Of a DNA stretch of 48,760 nt, positions 1 to 8,803 are shown piece by piece (position 1 is the first letter of the stretch; the number at the start of each line of letters is the position of its first letter). The notes under the pieces were generated by a model. It saw nothing but the letters and a program-made list of their open reading frames with translations, had not been told where the DNA came from and made no database searches. A program made the position numbers and the translations under genes. The stretch comes from Micromonospora rosaria (GTDB lineage Bacteria; Actinomycetota; Actinomycetes; Mycobacteriales; Micromonosporaceae), in assembly GCF_001567585.1 (NCBI RefSeq), contig NZ_LRQV01000043.1, positions 1 through 48,760 on the forward strand, in the 5' to 3' direction.

Positions 1-2049
1 GGCGGTTACCGTGGCGGCCCCGGTGGTGGCGGCGGTGCCGGCGCGGGCGGCGGGTTCCGGCCCGGTGCCCCGGCCGGTGGCGGCGGTCGTCCCGGTGGCG
101 GCGGTCGCGGCCGTGGCGGCGGCACCGCGGGTGCCTTCGGGCGTCCGGGTGGTCGGCCGACCCGGGGTCGCAAGTCCAAGAAGCAGCGCAGACAGGAGTT
201 CGACAACCTGTCGGCCCCGACCATGAGCTCGGGTGCCCCCCGGGGTCAGGGTCAGGTCGTCCGGCTCTCCCGTGGCGCCTCGCTGTCGGACTTCGCCGAC
301 AAGATCAACGCCAACCCGGGTTCGCTGGTCCAGGAGATGTTCAACCTGGGCGAGATGGTCACCGCGACCCAGTCCTGCTCCGACGACACCCTGCTGCTGC
401 TGGGTGAGCACCTCGGTTTCGACGTGCAGATCGTCAGCCCGGAGGACGAGGACCGCGAGCTGCTCGCGCAGTTCAACATCGACCTCGACGCCGAGGTGGC
501 CGAGGACCGCCTGGTCGACCGTCCGCCGGTCGTGACCGTCATGGGTCACGTCGACCACGGTAAGACCAAGCTGCTCGACGCCATCCGCAAGGCGAACGTG
601 GTGGCCGGCGAGGCCGGTGGGATCACCCAGCACATCGGCGCGTACCAGGTCCACGTCCCGCACGAGGGCGAGGACCGGGCGATCACCTTCATCGACACCC
701 CGGGTCACGAGGCGTTCACCGCCATGCGTGCCCGTGGTGCCCAGGTCACGGACATCGTGATCCTGGTGGTGGCCGCCGACGACGGCGTGATGCCGCAGAC
801 CATCGAGGCGCTCAACCACGCCAAGGCGGCCGAGGTGCCGATCGTGGTCGCGGTCAACAAGGTCGACAAGCCGGAGGCGAACCCCGACAAGGTCCGCCAG
901 CAGCTCACCGAGTACGGGCTGGTCGCCGAGGAGTACGGCGGCGACACCATGTTCGTCAACGTGGCCGCGAAGCCGGGCATCGGCATCGAGGACCTCCTCG
1001 AGGCCGTCATCCTGACCGCCGACGCGTCGCTGGAGCTGACCGCTCCGATCGACGGGCCGGCACAGGGTGTGGCGATCGAGGCGCACCTCGACAAGGGCCG
1101 GGGTGCCGTCGCCACGGTGCTGGTGCAGAAGGGCACCCTGCGGGCGGGCGACTCGATCGTCGCCGGCGGGGCGCACGGCCGGGTCCGGGCGATGCTCGAC
1201 GAGAACGGCCAGCAGGTCTCCGAGGCCGGTCCGGCCCGTCCGGTCCTGGTGCTCGGTCTGACCACCGTGCCGGGGGCGGGCGACACCTTCCTGGCCGCCG
1301 AGGACGACCGCACCGTTCGGCAGATCGCCGAGCAGCGGCAGGCACGGCGGCGGGCGGCGTCCTTCGCCAACTCCCGTGGCCGGGCCACGCTGGAGACGCT
1401 CATGGAGCAGCTCAAGGAGGGCGAGAAGACCTCGCTCAACCTGGTGCTCAAGGGCGACGTCTCCGGTTCGGTCGAGGCCCTCGAGGACGCGCTGTTCAAC
1501 CTGGACATCCCCGAGGAGGTCCAGCTCCGGATCATCCACCGGGGCGTCGGCGCGATCACCGAGAGCGACGTCATGCTGGCGAGCGCCTCGTCCGAGGCGG
1601 TCACGATCATCGGCTTCAACGTGCGGGCCGCCAACAAGGTCCGCGAGATCGCCGACCGCGAGGGCGTGGAGATCCGGTACTACACCGTCATCTACCAGGC
1701 CATCGAGGAGATCGAGGCGGCGCTCAAGGGCCTGCTCAAGCCGGAGTACGAGGAGGTCGAGCTGGGCAGCGCGGAAATCCGCGACGTGTTCCGCTCGTCC
1801 AAGGTCGGCAACATCTCCGGTTGCATCGTCCGGTCCGGGATCATCCGCCGCAACGCCAAGGCGCGGTTGCTGCGGGACGGGGCGGTCGTGGCGGACAACC
1901 TCACGATCAGCTCCCTCAAGCGGTTCAAGGACGACGCGACGGAGGTCCGCGAGGGCTTCGAGTGTGGTCTGACCCTGGGTGGTTACAACAACGTCCAGGT
2001 CGGCGACGTCATCGAGACCTTCGAGATGCGGGAGAAGCCGCGCGCCTGA
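1..2049 (+). CDS. infB: Translation initiation factor IF-2 (5' end outside window)
   Basis: IF-2 is the GTPase that brings fMet-tRNA to the 30S subunit and promotes subunit joining. The reading frame is open from base 1, so the gene begins upstream; 682 residues are visible. The first ~75 are a Gly/Arg/Pro-rich linker ending in a basic cluster ([14 protein letters not shown]), typical of the long disordered N-terminus of actinobacterial IF-2. An IF2 N-domain follows, then the G domain with P-loop [14 protein letters not shown] and NKVD, then domains II, III and the C-terminal fMet-tRNA-binding domain. The ATG at 223 is internal, not the start. A strong hairpin terminator follows at 2068, so this is probably the end of the nusA-infB transcription unit. 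Confidence 0.97.
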   Translation, partial: GGYRGGPGGGGGAGAGGGFRPGAPAGGGGRPGGGGRGRGGGTAGAFGRPGGRPTRGRKSKKQRRQEFDNLSAPTMSSGAPRGQGQVVRLSRGASLSDFADKINANPGSLVQEMFNLGEMVTATQSCSDDTLLLLGEHLGFDVQIVSPEDEDRELLAQFNIDLDAEVAEDRLVDRPPVVTVMGHVDHGKTKLLDAIRKANVVAGEAGGITQHIGAYQVHVPHEGEDRAITFIDTPGHEAFTAMRARGAQVTDIVILVVAADDGVMPQTIEALNHAKAAEVPIVVAVNKVDKPEANPDKVRQQLTEYGLVAEEYGGDTMFVNVAAKPGIGIEDLLEAVILTADASLELTAPIDGPAQGVAIEAHLDKGRGAVATVLVQKGTLRAGDSIVAGGAHGRVRAMLDENGQQVSEAGPARPVLVLGLTTVPGAGDTFLAAEDDRTVRQIAEQRQARRRAASFANSRGRATLETLMEQLKEGEKTSLNLVLKGDVSGSVEALEDALFNLDIPEEVQLRIIHRGVGAITESDVMLASASSEAVTIIGFNVRAANKVREIADREGVEIRYYTVIYQAIEEIEAALKGLLKPEYEEVELGSAEIRDVFRSSKVGNISGCIVRSGIIRRNAKARLLRDGAVVADNLTISSLKRFKDDATEVREGFECGLTLGGYNNVQVGDVIETFEMREKPRA

Positions 2050-2067
2050 GCGCACGGTGAGCACGAC

Positions 2068-2107
2068 CGGTGACGGCCGGGGCCCGGACGGGTCCCGGCC
2101 GTCACCG
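2068..2107 (+). terminator. Intrinsic-type terminator after infB
   Basis: An 18-bp stem (2068-2085 with 2090-2107, one G-U pair) closes a 4-nt GGAC loop. It starts 18 nt after the infB stop. There is no U-tract, which is usual for high-GC actinobacterial terminators. Confidence 0.8.
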
Positions 2108-2134
2108 TCCGCGCCGCCTGGGACAATCTCCGGC

Positions 2135-3205
2135 GTGCCCAGGTACGCGCTGCTCCTCGCCCCCTCCACCAACCGTGTCTACGCCGACGCCGCCGGCCGG
2201 CTGGCCCGCGCCGAGCTGGAGATCTTCGCCGGCTCGGGGGTGCTCGACGCCGCCCCGACGCGGGTCGGCACGGACCGTATCGCCGGGGTGGAGTACCTGA
2301 CCTTCGACGTGCCCGACCCGGGCCTGGGGGAGCGGGACCTGGCCTACCTGGCCAACCTGTCGGCGGCGTACGCGCTCTTCGAGCGGGTGGGAGAGGAGCG
2401 GGTGGCCGACGAGCTGCTGCGCCCGGTGTTCCTGCGGCCCCTGGCCCGGTACGACTCCGACCTGATCACCATTCCGAAGTACCCGGGCAAGACCAACGAG
2501 CAGTTCACCCGGCTGCTGCTCAACGCCACCCTGCTCGCCTCCGCCTCGGGTCCGGCGATGCTGGACCGCCGGCTGGTGGTGCTCGACCCCCTCTGCGGCC
2601 GGGGCACCACCCTCAACCAGGCCCTGATGTACGGCTACGACGGGATCGGGGTGGAGCACGACGGCAAGGACGTCGACTCCTACGCCGCCTTCCTGCGGGC
2701 CTGGCTCAAGCGCAAGCGGCTCAAGCACAGCACCGACATGACCTCGCTGCGCCGGGACCGCAAGCTGGTGGCCCGCCGCTTCGAGGCGGTGCTGGCCCCC
2801 TCCCGCGAGGCCCACCAGGCCGGGGACACCCAGAAGGTGACCCTGCTGCACACCGACACCCTCCGGGCCCGGGAGGCCCTGCGTCCCCGCTGCGCCGACC
2901 TCGTCGTGACCGACGCGCCGTACGGGGTGGCCCACGGCAGCCGCAGCGGGCAGGGGTTGTCCCGCAGCCCGCTGGACCTGCTCACCGCCGCCGTACCGGT
3001 CTGGCGGGAGCTGCTGCGGCCCGGTGGGGCCCTGGGGCTGTCCTGGAACACCCACGTGACCCCGCGCCGGGCCGCCGAGGCGGTGCTGACCGGGGCGGGG
3101 CTGCGGGTGGTGGACGGGCCGGGGTACCTCGGCCTGTCGCACCGGGTGGACCAGGCGATCGAGCGGGACGTGCTGGTGGCGGTCGCCCCGACCGAAACCG
3201 GGTGA
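2135..3205 (+). CDS. TRM11-like SAM-dependent RNA/DNA methyltransferase
   Basis: This is a 356-residue protein with a Rossmann-type methyltransferase core in its C-terminal half. Visible motifs are the SAM-binding segment LDPLCGRGTTLNQALMYG and the catalytic motif DAPYG, in the place of N/DPPY of N-methyltransferases; the family resembles TRM11-type tRNA guanine-N2 methyltransferases. The substrate is inferred, not shown. I chose GTG 2135 because the homologous-looking sequence starts with PRYALLLAPSTNR. The frame is open further upstream, but that part crosses the infB terminator. GACAAT lies 7 nt before the GTG and could be the -10 of a leaderless transcript. Confidence 0.75.
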   Translation: MPRYALLLAPSTNRVYADAAGRLARAELEIFAGSGVLDAAPTRVGTDRIAGVEYLTFDVPDPGLGERDLAYLANLSAAYALFERVGEERVADELLRPVFLRPLARYDSDLITIPKYPGKTNEQFTRLLLNATLLASASGPAMLDRRLVVLDPLCGRGTTLNQALMYGYDGIGVEHDGKDVDSYAAFLRAWLKRKRLKHSTDMTSLRRDRKLVARRFEAVLAPSREAHQAGDTQKVTLLHTDTLRAREALRPRCADLVVTDAPYGVAHGSRSGQGLSRSPLDLLTAAVPVWRELLRPGGALGLSWNTHVTPRRAAEAVLTGAGLRVVDGPGYLGLSHRVDQAIERDVLVAVAPTETG

Positions 3206-3238
3206 CCGCAGGGGGTATCCGGCGTACCGTTGCTCGCC

Positions 3239-3532
3239 GTGTATACCGGAACTGCCTGTTTCGACCTGTTGCTGCCCGGGGACTCCCGGTCCCTGAAGGC
3301 CAAGCGGTCCTACGTCCGGCCGATCGTCGCCGCGCTGCGGAAGTTCGAGGTCTCCGCCGCCGAGGTGGGGTCGCTGGAGCTGCACGGCCGGACCCAGATC
3401 GGGGTGGCCGTGGTCTCCGCCGAGGCGGCCCACGTGCGGGAGGTGCTCGATTCGTGCGAGCGGCTGGTGGCCGCCCGGCCGGAGGTCGAGCTGCTCTCGG
3501 TCCGCCGTCGCCTGCACGGGGCGGAGGAGTGA
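3239..3532 (+). CDS. DUF503 family protein (YlxP-like)
   Basis: A 97-residue protein of the DUF503 family, commonly found between infB and rbfA in Gram-positive bacteria. The hallmark segment is LLLPGDSRSLKAKR near the N-terminus, followed by a ferredoxin-like alpha/beta pattern. Function is unknown; a ribosome-related role is guessed from its position. I prefer GTG 3239 (giving MYTGTACFD) over TTG 3230. TACCGT (3225-3230), a good -10 hexamer, lies 8 nt before GTG 3239 and overlaps the TTG, which suggests a leaderless mRNA. Confidence 0.85.
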   Translation: MYTGTACFDLLLPGDSRSLKAKRSYVRPIVAALRKFEVSAAEVGSLELHGRTQIGVAVVSAEAAHVREVLDSCERLVAARPEVELLSVRRRLHGAEE

Positions 3533-3708
3533 CCCGACGGTCGGGCGGACCCCGGCGGCGGCCGATGTCACCGGGCGGTCGGGCACCGGCGGCGGCGCGC
3601 GGGCGGCGCGGTGACGCGGGTAGTGTTCGGGATGTCGGCGGTCGGGCCCGGCGGCGCGGGGCGCCGTCGTCTCCGACCGGTAGCAGGTAGGTCCTGGAGG
3701 TGGGGGAG

Positions 3709-4209
3709 ATGACGGATCCGGCCCGGGTACGTCGGCACGCGGAGCGGGTGCGTGAACTGGTCGCGTCGGTGGTGCGCAGCCAGATCAAGGACCCCCGGCT
3801 CGGCATGATCACCATCACCGACGCCCGGATCACCGCCGACCTGCGGGACGCGACGGTCTTCTACACGGTGCTCGGTGACGCGGCGGCCCAGTCCGGCACC
3901 GCCGCCGCGCTGGAGAGCGCGAAGGGCATGCTGCGCAGCACCGTCGGCAAGGCGCTCGGGCTGCGCCACTCGCCGACCCTCACGTTCGTCCTCGACGACG
4001 TGCAGGACCAGGTCAAGCACATCGACGACCTGCTGGCCCAGGCACGCACCGCCGACGCCGAGGTGCAGCGGCTGGCCGCCGGGAAGACGTACGCGGGCGA
4101 GGCCCAGCCGTACCGGCTGGACGAGGACGACGAGGACGACGTCGACGGGGCCGACGAGCCCACCGGGTCCGCCGCCGAGGTGCCGCCGCCGGGCGGGGAC
4201 CGGCGGTGA
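3709..4209 (+). CDS. rbfA: 30S ribosome-binding factor RbfA
   Basis: RbfA is a KH-fold protein needed for late 30S maturation and 16S rRNA 5' end processing. The 166-residue protein has the typical opening RVRELVASVVRSQIKDPRLG and the strand/helix order of the family, then an acidic C-terminal tail (DEDDEDD, about residues 140-150) that is longer than in E. coli. ATG 3709 is preceded by GGAGG at 3696-3700 with 8-nt spacing, so I prefer it to GTG 3700. The stop overlaps the next gene's GTG by 4 nt (GTGA), implying translational coupling with the DHH phosphoesterase. Confidence 0.95.
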   Translation: MTDPARVRRHAERVRELVASVVRSQIKDPRLGMITITDARITADLRDATVFYTVLGDAAAQSGTAAALESAKGMLRSTVGKALGLRHSPTLTFVLDDVQDQVKHIDDLLAQARTADAEVQRLAAGKTYAGEAQPYRLDEDDEDDVDGADEPTGSAAEVPPPGGDRR

Positions 4210-5303
4210 CCGGACCCGCCGGCACGGTGCTGAGCGGTACGGGGTCCGACGCGGGTCCCACCGGGGCCGACTGGGCCGCCGCCGTCGACGCGGTGCGCCA
4301 GGTGCCCGCCGACGGCCGGGTGCTGCTGATCTGCCACGTCAACCCGGACGGGGACGCGCTGGGCAGCATGCTCGGGTTCGGGCTGGGGCTGCGCCGCCTC
4401 GGCGTACGCCGGTTGCAGGCGACCTTCCCCGGCCCGCCGGAGGTGCCGGAGCCCTTCCACGGCCTGCCCGGCCTGGACCTGCTGGTGCCGGCGACCGAGG
4501 CGTACCCCGATCCGGACCTGGTGGTCTGCTTCGACGCGGCGAGCGCGTCGCGCCTCGGCGACCTGGTCGACCGGCTGGACACGGCCGGGACCGCGCTGGT
4601 CCTCGACCACCACGCCTCGAACACCCGCTTCGGCGGCATCCACCTGGTGGATCCGGCGGCTGCGGCGACCTCGGTGGTGGTCGAGGGGTTGCTGGACCGG
4701 CTCGGGGTGCCGCTGGACGCCGGGATCGCCGAGTGCCTGTACGTCGCGCTGACCACGGACACCGGCTCGTTCCGCTTCGAGGCGACCACCCCGGCGGTGC
4801 ACGAGATGGCGGCGCGGCTGCTGGCCACCGGCATCCGGCCGGGGGACATCTCCCGGCGGGTCTTCGACCACCGGCCGTTCGGCGCGGTCCGGCTCTTCGG
4901 CGAGGTGCTCGGCCGGGCGCGGCTGGAGCCGCCGGCGGCGGGCGGCCGGGGCCTGGTCTGGACCTACGCCACCCTGGACGACCTGGCCCGGCACGGGCAG
5001 CGGCCGTACGTGCTGGAGGCGTTGATCGACTCGGTGCGGTGCACCGCCGAGGCGGACGTGAGCTGCGTGGTCAAGCAGGTCGCCGCCGAGGAGTGGGCGG
5101 TCTCCCTGCGCAGCAAGGGCGCGGTGGACGTCAGCCGGGTCGCGGTCGCGCTCGGCGGCGGCGGGCACCGGTTCGCGGCGGGCTTCACCGGCCGGGGTAC
5201 GGCCGACGAGGTGGTGGAGCGGATCCGGGGGCAGCTCGACGACGCCGTGATCGGCGGTGGAGATCAGCAAGAGCAGCGACGGGTGTCGGTCTTCCCGCGT
5301 TGA
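4206..5303 (+). CDS. DHH family phosphoesterase, NrnA-like (oligoribonuclease / pAp phosphatase)
   Basis: A 365-residue DHH/DHHA1 protein. N-terminal metal-binding motifs are visible as HVNPDGDALGS, then CFDAA and the signature DHHASN; the C-terminal DHHA1 domain ends with GGGGHRFAAGF. NrnA-type enzymes degrade nanoRNA (2-5 nt) and dephosphorylate 3'-phosphoadenosine 5'-phosphate. That activity is inferred from family and from the rbfA neighbourhood, where nrnA normally lies in actinobacteria. It starts at GTG 4206, overlapping the rbfA stop by 4 nt. GTG is the first codon in frame that gives the family N-terminus. Confidence 0.9.
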   Translation: MTGPAGTVLSGTGSDAGPTGADWAAAVDAVRQVPADGRVLLICHVNPDGDALGSMLGFGLGLRRLGVRRLQATFPGPPEVPEPFHGLPGLDLLVPATEAYPDPDLVVCFDAASASRLGDLVDRLDTAGTALVLDHHASNTRFGGIHLVDPAAAATSVVVEGLLDRLGVPLDAGIAECLYVALTTDTGSFRFEATTPAVHEMAARLLATGIRPGDISRRVFDHRPFGAVRLFGEVLGRARLEPPAAGGRGLVWTYATLDDLARHGQRPYVLEALIDSVRCTAEADVSCVVKQVAAEEWAVSLRSKGAVDVSRVAVALGGGGHRFAAGFTGRGTADEVVERIRGQLDDAVIGGGDQQEQRRVSVFPR

Positions 5304-5326
5304 GTGACGGCAGGGAGAATTGGCCG

Positions 5327-5734
5327 ATGGAGCAGCCGCACGATCTCGCCGTCGACGCGTCCCGGGTCTGGGACCGTCCGATCGTCACCGTGCCGGTGCT
5401 GATCTGCCTCTCGCTGGTGGGCGGTCAACTGCCCTCGTTCTCCACGGCGGCCAACCTCTACACGCTGGGTACCGGGAGCGCGCTGATCTGGCTCGGGCTC
5501 GGCAACCGGGCGGCCCGCCGGCCGGCCCCCCGCCGGTTGCCCTCCGGGGTGCTCTGGTGGCTGCTGCCGGTCGCCCTCTTCGCGGTGCTGGAGGCGGCGA
5601 CCTTCCTGATGGCCGCCAAGGACGAGTTCCCGACCTTCTCCCGGCTCGCCGATCCGCTGCTGGAGGAGGAGTTGCTCCGGTCGGCGGCCTGGATGCTCTG
5701 GCTGGCCACCTTCTGGGGGCTGGTGCGGCGATGA
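5327..5734 (+). CDS. Small four-helix membrane protein of unknown function
   Basis: A 135-residue protein with about four hydrophobic segments: residues 18-38, 42-60, 75-98 and 115-133. A charged stretch (AKDEFPTFSRLADPLLEEELLR) separates the last two. I recognise no catalytic motif and no named family. ATG 5327 has GGGAG at 5313-5317. The gene lies 23 nt after the nrnA-like stop and its own stop overlaps the next start by 4 nt (ATGA), so the two small membrane proteins are probably co-translated and may work together. Confidence 0.75.
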   Translation: MEQPHDLAVDASRVWDRPIVTVPVLICLSLVGGQLPSFSTAANLYTLGTGSALIWLGLGNRAARRPAPRRLPSGVLWWLLPVALFAVLEAATFLMAAKDEFPTFSRLADPLLEEELLRSAAWMLWLATFWGLVRR

Positions 5735-5943
5735 TGCGGACGATCGCGATCACCGGCTTCCTGCTCTCCCTGGTGCTCTTCGCGGTGGTCGAGTGGGCGG
5801 CCCGGCGGGAGGGCTCCCGGATTCCCTCCATCGGTGACGTCTGTGCCTACCTGATGCGGTACGAGGTGGGGCCGGTGCCGGTGGGGCGGATCGGGCTGCT
5901 CGGCTTCTGGTGGTGGGTCGGCTGGCACTTCCTGGCCCGTTGA
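5731..5943 (+). CDS. Small membrane protein, DUF6186-like
   Basis: A 70-residue protein with two hydrophobic segments, residues 4-20 and about 50-66 (GLLGFWWWVGWHFLA), joined by a basic, polar loop. It resembles the small actinobacterial family I know as DUF6186, though this is recalled from pattern and not searched. The start ATG 5731 overlaps the preceding stop by 4 nt; a second ATG at 5734 would shorten it by one residue. Function is unknown. Codon use is normal for the genome. Confidence 0.75.
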   Translation: MMRTIAITGFLLSLVLFAVVEWAARREGSRIPSIGDVCAYLMRYEVGPVPVGRIGLLGFWWWVGWHFLAR

Positions 5944-6204
5944 TCGTCAAGTCCTCCGCCCAGAGTGTGGGATCGCCGGGCAGCATGTGGACCTGAACGT
6001 TAACTTGGGAAACGGCCTGCGGCGCGCCGTGCGCAGGTCGTGGGCGGTGGCGTCGCATCAGGCGTCGCCTCCCTCCAGGGTCGCAACCGACCCGGGCGCA
6101 CGCTGCCAGGCGCTGCTCCGGTGATCCCGGACCGCTGCCCGGCGCTCAGCTGAATCGCCCGCCGGCCGCCGGTGCGGTGGCCACACCCTGGAAGGGGACG
6201 TTCC

Positions 6205-6306
6205 ATGCCGACCAAGCCCAAGCCCGACACCGCGACCACGGTCACCGACGAGGCCCGCGAGCAGGCCCGCCGCGCCCTGCAGACCTCGATGGACACCCGC
6301 CAGTAG
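6205..6306 (+). CDS. 33-residue small protein, hypothetical
   Basis: A short gene encoding a 33-residue hydrophilic peptide that begins MPTKPKPDTATT and ends in a predicted amphipathic helix (TDEAREQARRALQTSMDTRQ). Every sense codon ends in G or C, far above what non-coding sequence here gives. A purine-rich ribosome site (GGAAGGGGA, about 6190-6198) sits 6 nt before ATG 6205. A hairpin terminator follows 18 nt after the TAG stop. These three features together argue for a real, probably monocistronic gene. There is no signal peptide or membrane segment, and I recognise no family. Confidence 0.7.
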   Translation: MPTKPKPDTATTVTDEAREQARRALQTSMDTRQ

Positions 6307-6324
6307 TCTCACCCGCGTCACGTC

Positions 6325-6356
6325 GGTGCCCCGGGCGCCCACGGCGCCGGGGCACC
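6325..6356 (+). terminator. Hairpin terminator after the 33-residue ORF
   Basis: GGTGCCCC and GGCGCC pair with GGCGCC and GGGGCACC across a 3-nt CAC loop: 14 pairs with a single bulged G and no U-tract. It separates the small gene from the MATE transporter downstream. Confidence 0.7.
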
Positions 6357-6384
6357 CGCTCGTCGCCCCTGCCCGACCGGTGTG

Positions 6385-6432
6385 AGTAAGCGCCTGTAAG
6401 GGTTGTGGTGCTTACTGGGGGCGTGCCAGGAT
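6385..6432 (+). promoter_or_regulatory. Candidate promoter and palindromic operator for the MATE gene
   Basis: A perfect 7-bp inverted repeat, AGTAAGC (6385-6391) and GCTTACT (6410-6416), spans an 18-bp gap. It overlaps a plausible -35, TTGTGG (6403-6408), which lies 18 bp before CAGGAT (6427-6432). CAGGAT is 7 nt before the MATE ATG, the spacing of a leaderless transcript. A repressor bound to the repeat would cover the -35; this is inference. Confidence 0.45.
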
Positions 6433-6439
6433 CTGGCCG

Positions 6440-7756
6440 ATGAGCGAGTCCAGGGTTGTCGCCGCGTCGCCCCGCCGGATCGCCGCACTGGCCTTACCCG
6501 CCCTGGTCGTGCTCGCCGCCGAGCCGCTCTACGTCCTGGTCGACACGGCGGTGGTCGGGCACCTCGGCCGGGTGCCGCTGGCCGCCGTCGCCATCGGCGG
6601 CACGGTGATGACGCTGATCGCCTGGCTCGGCACGGTGGTGGCGTACGGCACCACCGGGCGGGCGGCCCGCCGCTTCGGGGCGGGGGACCGGGCGGCGGCG
6701 GTCGCCGAGGGCGTCCAGGCGTCCTGGCTGGCGCTCGGGGTGGGGTTGCTGGTGGCGCTCGCCATGCAGGTCGTCGGTGACCCGTTGGCGCGGAGCCTGG
6801 CCGGCGGCCCCGGTGAGGTGGCCGAGGCGGCCGGGCGGTGGCTGCGGATCGCGTCGCTGGGCGCCCCCGGCCTGCTGCTCGCCGCCGCCGGCAACGGCTG
6901 GTTGCGCGGCATCCAGGACACCCGCCGCCCGCTGCTGTTCGTGCTCGGGCCGAACCTGCTCTCCGCCGTGCTCTGCCCGCTGCTGGTCTACCCGCTCGGG
7001 CTGGGCCTGATCGGTTCGGCGGTGGCGAACGTGGTGGCGCAGACCATCGGCGGCGGCCTCTTCGCCGCCGCCCTGGTCGCCGAGCGGGTGCCGCTGCGCC
7101 CCCGGCCCCGGCTGATCCACCGGCAACTCGTGCTCAGCCGTGACCTGCTCATCCGGGGCGTGGCCTTCCAGGCCAGCTTCCTCTCCGCGACCGCGGTGGC
7201 GTCCCGGTTCGGGGCCGCCACGGTCGGCGCCCACCAGATCACCCTGCAACTGTGGTTCTTCACCGCGCTGCTGCTCGACGCGCTGGCCATCGCCGCCCAG
7301 GCCCTGGTCGGCGCGGCGCTGGGGGCGGGTGACGCCCCGGCGGCACGGGCCCTGGCCCGCCGCTTCGCGCTGCTCGGCCTCGGCTGCGGGGTGCTCTTCG
7401 CGCTGCTGGTCGTCGCCGGCTCCGGGGTGGTCCCGTCCTGGTTCAGCACCGACGCGCAGGTGCACGCGCAGGCCCGGCTGGCCTGGCCGTGGTTCGCCGT
7501 GATGCTGCCGCTGGCCGGGGTGGTGTTCGCCCTCGACGGGGTGCTGATCGGTGCCGGGGACGTCCGGTACCTGCGCAACCTGACCGTGGTGGCGGCGGTG
7601 GGCGGCTTCCTGCCGGCGATCTGGACGGCGTACGTCTGGGATCTCGGGCTGGGTGGGATCTGGGCCGGGTTGACCCTGTTCGTGGTGCTCCGGCTCGGCG
7701 GGCTGCTGCTGCGGCTGCGTTCCGGCGCCTGGGCGGTGGTGGGGGTGGTCCGCTGA
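6440..7756 (+). CDS. MATE family efflux transporter (DinF-like)
   Basis: A 438-residue integral membrane protein with about twelve hydrophobic segments and the two-fold repeat of MATE exporters. The N-terminal half shows EPLYVLVDTAVVGHLG and TGRAARRFGAGD, the second half AHQITLQLWFFTALLLDALAIAAQALVG, both typical of the DinF subgroup. Such proteins use Na+ or H+ gradients to export cationic or hydrophobic compounds; the substrate here is unknown. ATG 6440 starts immediately after a possible leaderless -10 and a palindromic operator candidate, so it may be inducible. A GC hairpin directly follows the stop, separating it from truB. Confidence 0.9.
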   Translation: MSESRVVAASPRRIAALALPALVVLAAEPLYVLVDTAVVGHLGRVPLAAVAIGGTVMTLIAWLGTVVAYGTTGRAARRFGAGDRAAAVAEGVQASWLALGVGLLVALAMQVVGDPLARSLAGGPGEVAEAAGRWLRIASLGAPGLLLAAAGNGWLRGIQDTRRPLLFVLGPNLLSAVLCPLLVYPLGLGLIGSAVANVVAQTIGGGLFAAALVAERVPLRPRPRLIHRQLVLSRDLLIRGVAFQASFLSATAVASRFGAATVGAHQITLQLWFFTALLLDALAIAAQALVGAALGAGDAPAARALARRFALLGLGCGVLFALLVVAGSGVVPSWFSTDAQVHAQARLAWPWFAVMLPLAGVVFALDGVLIGAGDVRYLRNLTVVAAVGGFLPAIWTAYVWDLGLGGIWAGLTLFVVLRLGGLLLRLRSGAWAVVGVVR

Positions 7757-7776
7757 GCCCCACCACCGGGTGGGGC
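7757..7776 (+). terminator. Hairpin directly after the MATE stop codon
   Basis: GCCCCACC pairs with GGTGGGGC across a 4-nt ACCG loop, starting at the base after the TGA. It is a perfect 8-bp GC stem without a U-tract and probably acts as a terminator. If so, truB needs its own promoter; CAGGCT at 7795-7800, 8 nt before its GTG, is the candidate -10. Confidence 0.6.
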
Positions 7777-7808
7777 GGGCCCGGGGGCTTCTGGCAGGCT
7801 TGGTGGTC

Positions 7809-8693
7809 GTGAGTACCGACGGTCTGATCGTGGTGGACAAGCCCGGCGGCATGACGTCGCACGACGTGGTGGCGCGCATCCGGCGACTGGCCCGGACCCG
7901 CCGGGTGGGGCACGGCGGGACGCTGGACCCGATGGCCACCGGTGTCCTGGTGATCGGGGTCGGCCGGGCCACCCGGCTGCTGACGTACGTGATCGGGGCG
8001 GGCAAGAGCTACACCGCCACGGTCCGGCTCGGCCAGAGCACCGTCACCGACGACGCCGAGGGCGAGGTGACCGCCAGCACGCCGGCCGACGCGGTGACCG
8101 ACGAGGCGGTCCGCGCCGCGCTGGCCGACCTGACCGGCGAGATCGACCAGGTACCGAGCGCGGTCAGCGCCATCAAGATCAACGGCCAGCGGTCGTACCA
8201 CCGCGTCCGGCAGGGCGAGAGCGTCGACCTGCCCGCCCGGCGGGTCACCGTGTCCCGGCTCGACCTGCTCGCCGTGCGTCGGGAGACACCGGGGGTGGTG
8301 GACGTCGACGTGGCGGTGACCTGCTCCTCCGGCACGTACGTGCGCGCGCTGGCCCGTGACGCCGGGCGGGCGCTGGCCGTCGGCGGCCACCTGACCGCGC
8401 TGCGCCGTACCGCGGTCGGCGGGTTCGCCCTCGACGAGGCCGCCACCCTCGACGAGCTGGAGCAGCGCGCCCCCGAGGTGGTCAACCTCCCGCTCCCGGC
8501 GGCGGCCGACCGGTTCTTCACGCGCCGGGACGCCACCGCCGACGAGGCGCGGATCCTCTCCCACGGCGGGCCGCTCGCCCCGGCCGGCATCGCCGGGCCG
8601 TACGCCGTCTTCGATCCGGCCGGTGGGGTGGTCGCTATCGTCAGCGAGCGGGACGGGCGGGCCCGCGCGGAGATCGTGCTCGCGCCGGCCTGA
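7809..8693 (+). CDS. truB: tRNA pseudouridine(55) synthase TruB
   Basis: TruB isomerises U55 to pseudouridine in the T-loop of tRNAs. The 294-residue product begins with the standard DGLIVVDKPGGMTSHDVV and has the catalytic-Asp motif GGTLDPMATGVL, followed by the KSYTATVRLG segment and a C-terminal TruB_C-like domain. GTG 7809 is chosen because it gives MSTDGLIV, as in relatives; GTG 7803 would add two residues. CAGGCT 8 nt upstream fits a leaderless start after the hairpin at 7757. ribF follows after 110 bp. Confidence 0.95.
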   Translation: MSTDGLIVVDKPGGMTSHDVVARIRRLARTRRVGHGGTLDPMATGVLVIGVGRATRLLTYVIGAGKSYTATVRLGQSTVTDDAEGEVTASTPADAVTDEAVRAALADLTGEIDQVPSAVSAIKINGQRSYHRVRQGESVDLPARRVTVSRLDLLAVRRETPGVVDVDVAVTCSSGTYVRALARDAGRALAVGGHLTALRRTAVGGFALDEAATLDELEQRAPEVVNLPLPAAADRFFTRRDATADEARILSHGGPLAPAGIAGPYAVFDPAGGVVAIVSERDGRARAEIVLAPA

Positions 8694-8803
8694 CACCGGC
8701 CCGGGAGACCGGCGGGGGCGCCGGCTCGGGACGTGGGGCGGCGGGACGCGGTAGGAGCGGTAGGCGAGGCCGCCGGAGCGCCGGCGCGGAGAGGGACGGG
8801 ATC

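Noticed and set aside
5987..6124. 45-codon plus-strand frame from GTG 5987
   Set aside because: Several A/T-ending codons, no ribosome site and no terminator, unlike the small gene at 6205.
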